Source: Magnaporthiopsis rhizophila (taxonomy: Eukaryota > Ascomycota > Sordariomycetes > Magnaporthales > Magnaporthaceae). Taken from it: DNA of 64,000 nucleotides. A program made the position numbers and the translations under genes. Below are positions 59,557 to 64,000 of the stretch, piece after piece. Numbering within the stretch: position 1 is the stretch's first letter; every line of letters starts with the position of its first letter. A model generated the notes under the pieces. That model did not search any database. It saw only the letters and a program-made list of their open reading frames with translations, and had not been told where the DNA came from. Location: assembly GCA_003049465.1 (NCBI GenBank), contig PYSS01000003.1, forward strand, positions 434,001 to 498,000, given 5' to 3'.

Positions 59557-61118
59557 CCTCGCCATGTCTGTTTCTCTTGCTCGCGGCTTCTGGGGGTCGT
59601 ATGTCCTCCTGCTCGTGGCTCTTAGGTTCTTTGCCGACCGACCTCGCCATGTATCTTTTCTGTTGGAACTTGTGTGACGAAACCAAACATTTCATGTGTG
59701 CCTGTCTTCTTGGGCTGTATACAAGGACAGACCCTTTTTGATAGGCAGACAGCGAGTAGACGCGGAAACGCACTGCGGTAGCCAAAATGGAACCTATAAC
59801 GTTTTAGCGTCTCAAGTCGTTTTTTTTCCTGGTTTACTCTTTACCTGAAACGTTGTTGCTGTGCTTGGGGTTCTCGGCCTTATTCTGGCAGGCCCTGATA
59901 TTTTGTTTTGCCCAGAGAAGAAAGTCCTCACGTCTGCAAGCCTACGCCCGGTTGATTATTTTTCTCCACATTAATACCCGGGCCTCCTTCTTTGCAAGCA
60001 TCCATCCCGTTGGCATTTTCCTCCCTACCCATTCCGGCTTCCAGAGTTCTTGATCTGTTCATTGATCATTGGGTATACGCATATCTCTTATTACCGCACG
60101 GAAATTCCCTCTTCATGGAAAAGACGCAATTCCGTCCTCGTTTTTTTTTTTTTTATTTATCTCTCCCGAAAACCGGTGGATATCAGAGCATGGCAGATCC
60201 TCGGTCTTACCCCTGGTGTCGGTTGGATTTCCCCGGACATGTCATCAAACAGTCAGCATACCAATGCATGGTGTGCGTTGGGGGTAAAAGGCTTGGCCTG
60301 TTCAGCAGGGATTGCAAAGCCCACACGCGGCTTGCCAACAATGGGCTGCTGACAACCTCGGGATGGATACATAGCTGGCGACATATCAGATATCAAACCG
60401 GCAACTCTGCATCTCCAAGGCTTCTGGCCAGCTATTCTGCGGATAATGAATGATCCAACCAATATTTTTTTTTCATTTCTGCGCAAGGGGGTCATCTCCC
60501 CCCAAAACCCCAGCCTTCCCCCGCATAATTCAAGCTTGACCCCAAGTTTTCTTTCACTTCTTGGCTTTTCTAGGTAAAATATGGGGTGACCCCGGTTTGG
60601 GCGGGACTGGGCACACGGAATTAGCTCAAATTTCGTCCTCCAACGTCAACGGCACTTGGCTGTCGATCGAAAAGCTTCTTGGGACTTGGGGAAGTGAGAT
60701 GAACCACGATCTTCAAATTTTGCTTTAGCCGACCGCACAAGCATAGCCCGCCCGTTCGTAGCCTCAACAGCCAAGTCACCATATCACCCAGGCAGGCAGG
60801 GTCGAGCACGTGAGAGTTTGTAGGGACTCAGTTGCCAGGGTCAGCAGGGCCAGCCGCCCAACGCCAACTGCCGACGCTTCCCCTCGTCCTCCCCCAACAA
60901 CCACGCCGCTCGTTTTCGACAAGGTCGGGGTAGCCGAGGCCTTGGCGGGCGGTGGAGGGAGCAAGGCTATTGCGCCGGACTTTGCCCGAGCGCAAGGCAG
61001 GCGCGAACAACGTGGTCTGAGCCGGGCGGTGGAGGCGGCACACGAGTCGTGGCACGTCGCAGCGTTGCATCGGCTCCGGAGACGCGACCCGTTCTGAGTC
61101 GACGGGGTGCTCTGTTTG

Positions 61119-61140
61119 AAAAAAAAAAAAAAAAAAAAAA
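61119..61140. repeat. 22-nt poly-A run
   Basis: Uninterrupted A run followed by GA-rich sequence. Confidence 0.85.
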
Positions 61141-61835
61141 GAGAAAAAGAAAGTAGGGCAGCCCAACTCGCCAGGACAACTCCCCTCTTAAAAAAAACCA
61201 GGCAATATGGGTTCCGGAGTTCCCCGGTGCCCGTCTCCGCTTACCCCAGCCGTCCCCGCCCGTCCCGCCCGCAACCCCGGACCCTTGCTTTGTTTTGTTT
61301 TTTTATTCTCCTCTCCCCCATTGTTTCCTCCCCCCTCTGAGCCGGAGAAAAGATCAAGCTACTCAATATGCCATGTGTCAACCGTGATTCAGCCAAGACA
61401 TGGCGGATCGTCAAGCATCTCGCTGGGGTCTGGGCTGTCGGCAAGAAACGTCAATGGCGGAGGTCGAGGATGTTGGGGCTGCAAACGCCACTGCATTTTT
61501 CAACGAGCTGAGCCGACTAGAACGTCGCAGTCACCCCCCTGCTTAGCTTGTTATCGCATCAGCGTGCCAGTAACGTTAAACGCCCGGTCATTTCCTCGGC
61601 GGCTTTCATCCATCCCAGCACGCTCCTCTCCCACCTTTCGTGACTAGGGAAGGGCCGCGCCCGGCTTGCCCCTTTGGTGAGCCAGCAGTGAGCCCCACGA
61701 CCCCCGCGCGTGTCGTAGCCGAAATACTGGGGAGAGAGCGGCAGGGGTTGATTCGAAGAGATCAGCTGTGGGTCGGAGAGCTGGGTATGTCCTGGACTGT
61801 CATGTTGATCCGGCATACCAATAGTCCGTGGCCCG

Positions 61836-61844
61836 TATATAAAG
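61836..61844 (+). promoter_or_regulatory. Putative TATA box of the sugar transporter
   Basis: TATATAAAG, 193 bp upstream of the ATG at 62029. Two words fitting the CreA consensus SYGGRG, GTGGGG (61693-61698, minus strand) and CTGGGG (61727-61732), lie about 330 and 300 bp upstream of the ATG and could mediate glucose repression. They are short enough to occur by chance. Confidence 0.45.
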
Positions 61845-62028
61845 AACTGCCTTGCCCGCAGGTTCTCGGTAGAGCCTGCCCCTTGCAATATCCAGAGCCC
61901 CCTTTCACCTTCTCTTGTGTGGTCCTGGCTTTTTCTCATCACCCACCGACAGACAGCCCTCGTAAAGAAGCACGCACATCCCGCAAGGGAGAATCCCCCA
62001 GGGACACCAAGCACCAAAACCGGCAGCC

Positions 62029-63909
62029 ATGAGAGGCCAGGAGAGGTCGGTCGGGCACGAGCTCGCGCAGGTGCTGCCCAAGGATGGCAAGCGGTGGTGG
62101 CAGAAGCCGGAGCACCTGAAGCTCAACATCTGCCTGGGGGTGCTGATGTTCCTGACGAGCTCCAACGGCTTCGACGGCAGCATCATGAACGGCCTGCTGG
62201 CGTTGCCGCAGTGGCGCACCTTCATGGCGAACCCGACTGGCGCTTGGTTGGGCTTTATCAACGCCATCTACTCACTGGGCGCCGCCGTTACCTACCCCGT
62301 AGCCGCCCTTATCAGCAACAAGTGGGGGCGCAAGTCCGGGATCTGGATGAGTATCGTCACGGCCATCATCGGCACCGTGGTGCAAACAGCCGCGCCCAAC
62401 GAGGTCGCCTTTATCGTCGGCCGCTTCATAATGGGCTTGTCGCAGGGCTTTTCCGTCGGTGGGCCGCTCCTCATCGCCGAGGTCGCGTACCCTACCGAGC
62501 GTGGCATCATCTCGAATCTTTGTAAGTGGTCTCTCTCCCTCGCTTGCTCGCCTTGGCCACTGGCCTTCCTTGACGACGAGGCTAGGTAGGTAAAGTAGAA
62601 AAAGCTAACGCAAAAATCCGCCTCCACTTAGACAACTGCGGTTGGTACGTTGGCGCCGTGGTCGCGGCCTGGGCCACCTTCGGCACGCGTACCTTCGAGA
62701 GCTCTGCGTCCTGGCGGGTCCCCTCGGGTCTGATGGCGCTGTTACCTGTGCTGGTCATCCCGGCGCTCTGGGTCGTCGACGAGTCGCCGCGCTGGCTGGT
62801 GTCGGTGGGTCGCGGGGACGAGGCTCGGCGCAACCTGGCAAAATCTCACATCGGGTCCGAGGCCGACGTGGACCACCCGCTCATCGCTTTCGAGATGGCC
62901 GAGATCGAGCAGACCATCGCGGCCGAGCGCGAGGCCAAGGAGTCCACATCCTGGTCTGACCTGTGGTCCACGCCCGGCAACAGGCACAGGCTATGGATCT
63001 CCATCTCCATCGGCTTCTTCGCCCAGTTTGTCGGCAACGGCGTCGTCAGCTACTACCTGGCCCTTGTGCTCGATTCGGTCGGTATCAAAGGCGTTACCGA
63101 GCAGACGCTCATCGCAGCCCTGATTCAAGTCTGGAACCTGCTCTGGTCCTCGAGCGCCTCCTTCCTCATCGACCGCGTCGGCCGCAAGCCCCTGTTCCTG
63201 CTTAGTGTAAGTACCGCAAATTCGGTGGATTTCTGCCCGTGCCCTCGAGGCTCGGCTCCCTAGCTCCTTGGCCCCCTTGGCTAACTGATAGACATAGGGA
63301 ACCATCATGTTGGTGTCATACATCATCATCACTGGTCTCTCGGGCGGCTTTGCCGAGACGAAGAACACGCACACCGGCATTGCCGTCGTCCCCTTCCTCT
63401 TCATCTACTTCCTCGGCTACGACATCTCCCTCACGCCACTCCTGGTGTCGTACCCCGTTGAGATCTGGCCATACGCCCTGCGAGCGCGCGGTCTTTCTGT
63501 GACGCTGCTCACGACGGTCTTCGTGCTCTTCTTCAACACGTTCGTCAACCCGATAGCGCTCGACGCCATCGGCTGGAAGTACTACATTGTTTTCGTGGCG
63601 GTACTGGTGGCCTTCTTGCTCAGCGTATACTTCACATACCCCGAGACCCGGGGCCGCACTCTCGAGAACATGGCGGAGCTGTTTGACGGCGAGGGCGCAG
63701 CCGTCGCGCACGTCACGGCCGAGCAGATGCTGGTCAATGCCAAGGTCGACGAGCCGCTACCGCCGTACTCAAAGAAGGCCCCTACCAGTGACGGACTGAC
63801 ACAGGCGGCGAGCGCCACGGTGGGGTCTGAGCACATTGAGCAGATCGCCCGGCTGTCATCGTCGGATGAGGATTTGAAGAAGAAGGAAGGCGGCGGCGAG
63901 AAGCAATAG
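62029..63909 (+). CDS. MFS sugar transporter (sugar porter family)
   Basis: Three exons (62029-62521, 62632-63206 and 63298-63909) encode 559 residues with about 12 membrane helices, a normal size for plasma-membrane hexose/lactose-type permeases. Family signatures are SSNGFDGSIMNG in helix 1, WGRKSG after helix 2, VGRFIMGLSQGFSVGGPLLIAE, DESPRWL at the central loop, DRVGRKPLFLL, and PETRGRTLENMAELF at the C-terminus. Introns are 110 and 91 nt with GTAAGT donors and TTAG/ATAG acceptors, and both joins restore the family sequence. The C-terminal cytosolic tail is Lys/Glu-rich. Substrate cannot be decided from sequence; the N-terminal pattern is closest to lactose- and hexose-permease-like members. 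The stop at 63909 is followed only by an AT-rich 3' end before the window closes. Confidence 0.93.
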
Positions 63910-64000
63910 AAGAGGGCCGGACCGCTTGTTATTGATGTAATGAGATGATAGCAGTTATTTGACTGGTGGTATTTAAATATGTATTGATTATCTCGAAATT

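Larger units (their letters stand above)
58908..62028. other. Intergenic region between spt20 and the sugar transporter
   Basis: About 3.1 kb with no supported gene. It includes a T-rich 3' flank after 59000, a 40-bp tandem duplication at 59468-59547, T runs near 59391 and 60142, an A run at 61119-61140, and the TATA element of the downstream transporter. Confidence 0.55.

Noticed and set aside
1..64000. Biosynthetic gene cluster or CRISPR array
   Set aside because: No backbone enzyme (PKS, NRPS, terpene cyclase) and no spaced direct repeats of CRISPR type were seen; gene functions are unrelated.

Overview
The window is nuclear DNA of a filamentous ascomycete (Pezizomycotina, most likely a Sordariomycete). 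The evidence is monocistronic genes on both strands, short introns of about 60-180 nt with GTRNGT-like donors, CTRAC-type branch points and YAG acceptors, GC-rich third positions, kilobase-scale intergenic DNA, and fungus-specific families (Zn2Cys6 regulator, cutinase, Pex22-like, glutamine-rich Spt20). I cannot name a genus from the sequence. No rRNA, tRNA, CRISPR or intact transposon was recognised.

Layout. Positions 1-9379 hold no gene I can support. A single-exon Zn2Cys6 transcription factor (9380-11971, +) converges on a dynamin-like GTPase gene (12922-16193, -) that is broken by an in-frame stop and two frameshifts. Three + strand genes follow: a small secreted basic protein (17497-18000), a six-exon glutamate decarboxylase (19778-21912), and a second small secreted protein with a strongly amphipathic cationic segment (25649-26089). 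On the - strand come a cutinase with a long Pro/Gln linker (26910-27924) and the ribosomal protein eS30/RPS30 gene (29054-29529). Further on are an Mch1-like MFS transporter (30724-32922, +), a large leucine-rich-repeat-like protein of unknown role (34713-37327, -), a C2H2 zinc-finger protein (43295-44436, -), eIF2B gamma (49901-51699, -), a Pex22-like membrane protein (52496-53934, +), the SAGA subunit Spt20 (55435-58907, +) and a sugar-porter MFS transporter (62029-63909, +).

How it fits together. This looks like a mixed chromosomal neighbourhood and not a biosynthetic cluster: core housekeeping genes (RPS30, eIF2B gamma, Spt20) are interleaved with genes for life outside the cell (cutinase, two small secreted proteins, a sugar porter) and for metabolism (glutamate decarboxylase). 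The long intergenic stretches carry microsatellites, homopolymer runs, two strongly pyrimidine-biased tracts and repeated copies of a perfect palindrome, TACCTAGGTA. The main points of interest are the triply broken dynamin gene with its FG-containing tail, the secreted amphipathic-helix protein, the dispersed palindrome, and several introns whose retention would truncate or change a protein end. I saw no clear multi-gene system that looks previously undescribed.
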